Assembly: GCA_029858755.1 (NCBI GenBank)
Contig: JAOUEK010000009.1
Coordinates: 1 to 13,662, forward strand
Reading direction: 5' to 3'
Origin: Thermoleophilia bacterium
Lineage (GTDB): Bacteria; Actinomycetota; Thermoleophilia; Gaiellales; Gaiellaceae
DNA: 13,662 nt
The stretch's first letter is position 1; every line of letters starts with the position of its first letter. The notes under the pieces were generated by a model. It saw only the letters and a list, made by a program, of their open reading frames with translations, had not been told where the DNA came from and did not search any database. Below, piece by piece: positions 12,650 to 13,662 of this stretch. The translations under genes were made by a program, and so were the position numbers.

Positions 12650-13651
12650 ATGCGGCTCTCCCTGCGATCACGGCACGTCCTCGCCGGCGTCGTCTCGACG
12701 ACGCTGCTCGCCGTCGTCGCCGTCCGACCGGAGCTCCTCGGGGGACGGGTGCGCGACGCAGTTGGCGGGCTCGGCGACGCAGAGGCGAGCTGGCTGTGGC
12801 TGGCGGCAGCGGCGCTGGCGGCGATGCAAGCGGCGAGTGGGCTGGCCTGGAACTCCGCGCTCGGCGCATGCCGCCGCGCGCCAGGCCGGGGCCAGGCGAT
12901 GGCCCGCTACGCGGTCGGCTCGGCGGCGAACGCCCTCGCACCTGCGCACGTGGGCAGCGGCTTGCGAATCGCGCTCTTCGCCCGTATCACGTCGGGCGAG
13001 GCAGCCTGCTGGCGTGTGACCGGTACCGCGGCCGCGGTCAGCGCCGTGCGCTGCGTCTGGTTCGCAGCCCTCGTCGTCGTGGGCGCCGCTCTAGGCGCCG
13101 TGCCGGCCTGGCCGCTGCTGCTGCTCGGCGCCTTCGCGATCGTGGCCGCGCTCGCCGCGGTCGTCAGCCGTCGTATTCGCAGCGAGGCCCGCCTCGCGCA
13201 CCTCCTCGACGCCTTCCGCGAGCTCACGGCATCCCCGGGGGCGCTCGCCCGCGTGGCGGCCCTCACGGCGGCGGGGATGGCGGCCAAGCTGGCCGCGGCG
13301 GCGTGCGTGGCCGCGTCGCTCGGCGTCGAGCGCCCGGTCGTGGCCGCGCTCGTGATCGTGCCGGCCGTCGAATTGGCGGCGGTGCTGCCGCTCACGCCCG
13401 GGAACATCGGCGTCTCCAGCGCGGCCGTGGCGCTGGCGCTCGCGAGCCTCGGCGTCGCTCCGGACACCGCTCTGGCTGCCGGGATCGCCTTCGGTGCGCT
13501 CGAGACGCTGGCAGCGCTGGCCGCCGGTGCAGCCGGGATGCTGCTGCTGACGGCGCCGCGCGTGCGGCCGATGGTGCGCCGCGCCGCCGTGGGCACCGCG
13601 CTGGGCGCGGTCTCGTGGGCAATCGTGCTCACCGCCGTCCCCGGCGTCTGA
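12650..13651 (+). CDS. Multi-spanning membrane protein, LPG-synthase transmembrane domain / UPF0104 family
   Basis: A 333-residue hydrophobic protein with roughly eight membrane segments (clearest at about 8-25, 47-66, 122-150, 153-172, 200-222, 228-248, 272-300 and 312-330). Two family landmarks are visible: SAANALAPAHVGSGLRIALF at 91-110 and PLTPGNIGVSSAAVALA at 247-263. These match the flippase-like transmembrane domain of lysylphosphatidylglycerol synthase (MprF). The cytosolic aminoacyltransferase domain of MprF is absent, so it is not itself an LPG synthase. Stand-alone members are thought to move lipids or lipid-linked glycans, but this one is uncharacterised. ATG 12650 is followed by a positively charged N-terminus (RLSLRSRH), consistent with topology. 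It is divergent from the GGT-like gene; no Shine-Dalgarno is evident. The gene is complete, with the stop at 13649-13651. Confidence 0.85.
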   Translation: MRLSLRSRHVLAGVVSTTLLAVVAVRPELLGGRVRDAVGGLGDAEASWLWLAAAALAAMQAASGLAWNSALGACRRAPGRGQAMARYAVGSAANALAPAHVGSGLRIALFARITSGEAACWRVTGTAAAVSAVRCVWFAALVVVGAALGAVPAWPLLLLGAFAIVAALAAVVSRRIRSEARLAHLLDAFRELTASPGALARVAALTAAGMAAKLAAAACVAASLGVERPVVAALVIVPAVELAAVLPLTPGNIGVSSAAVALALASLGVAPDTALAAGIAFGALETLAALAAGAAGMLLLTAPRVRPMVRRAAVGTALGAVSWAIVLTAVPGV

Positions 13652-13662
13652 GCGGCGCCGAT

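Noticed and set aside
11382..13019. 545-codon plus-strand open frame opposite the GGT-like gene
   Set aside because: It is antisense to a conserved enzyme and runs out of frame into the membrane-protein gene. The composition is that of a shadow frame.
1..13662. CRISPR arrays, tRNA or rRNA genes, insertion sequences, toxin-antitoxin or defence islands
   Set aside because: I read for repeated spacers, tRNA-like cloverleafs, transposase motifs and defence-type domains and found none. The window looks like core and metabolic chromosome.

Overview
This is a very GC-rich chromosomal window. It looks like a deep-branching actinobacterium, most likely Thermoleophilia (Gaiellales or Solirubrobacterales type), but that is an inference from GC content, the frequent GTG starts, an Lgt with the tryptophan I recall from actinobacterial enzymes, and a DnaE with an apparently complete PHP metal site. 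There is no 16S gene or other decisive marker. I see no rRNA, tRNA, CRISPR array, transposase or phage gene. Coding density is high and no gene-free stretch exceeds about 220 bases.

Left end (1-2208). lgt (prolipoprotein diacylglyceryl transferase) and the start of scpA (condensin partner) lie head to tail on the minus strand. Across a 195-base divergent gap, the plus strand carries a 67-residue unknown protein and a stand-alone cyclic-nucleotide-binding-domain protein with no DNA-binding domain.

Centre (2229-8530). All genes here are on the minus strand. In order of transcription they are a flavin-reductase-like protein, a carboxypeptidase-G2-type M20 peptidase, a P-loop ATPase of the BioD/DUF1611 type, and the replicative DNA polymerase III alpha subunit dnaE. 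The first three overlap and probably form one operon. dnaE appears to have its own promoter.

Right-centre (8749-10677). Four plus-strand genes form a phosphatase-rich cluster: a tyrosine/dual-specificity phosphatase, an HD-domain hydrolase, a 122-residue conserved-looking unknown and a SixA-type phosphohistidine phosphatase. Two of the three junctions are translational overlaps. The cluster ends at a strong GC hairpin shared with the convergent gene.

Right end (10690-13651). A gamma-glutamyltransferase-like Ntn hydrolase and a GNAT acetyltransferase form a minus-strand pair with a 4-base overlap. Divergent from them is a multi-spanning membrane protein of the LPG-synthase transmembrane/UPF0104 family.

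Recurring themes. Several genes start with GTG 6-9 bases after a TANNNT box and lack a Shine-Dalgarno sequence, which suggests leaderless or near-leaderless transcripts. Each of the three divergent intergenic regions holds a dyad-symmetric sequence that could be an operator. I found no clear new defence or mobile system. The best candidates for new biology are the four-gene phosphatase cluster, the M20/P-loop operon and the GGT-like enzyme with altered substrate-binding positions.
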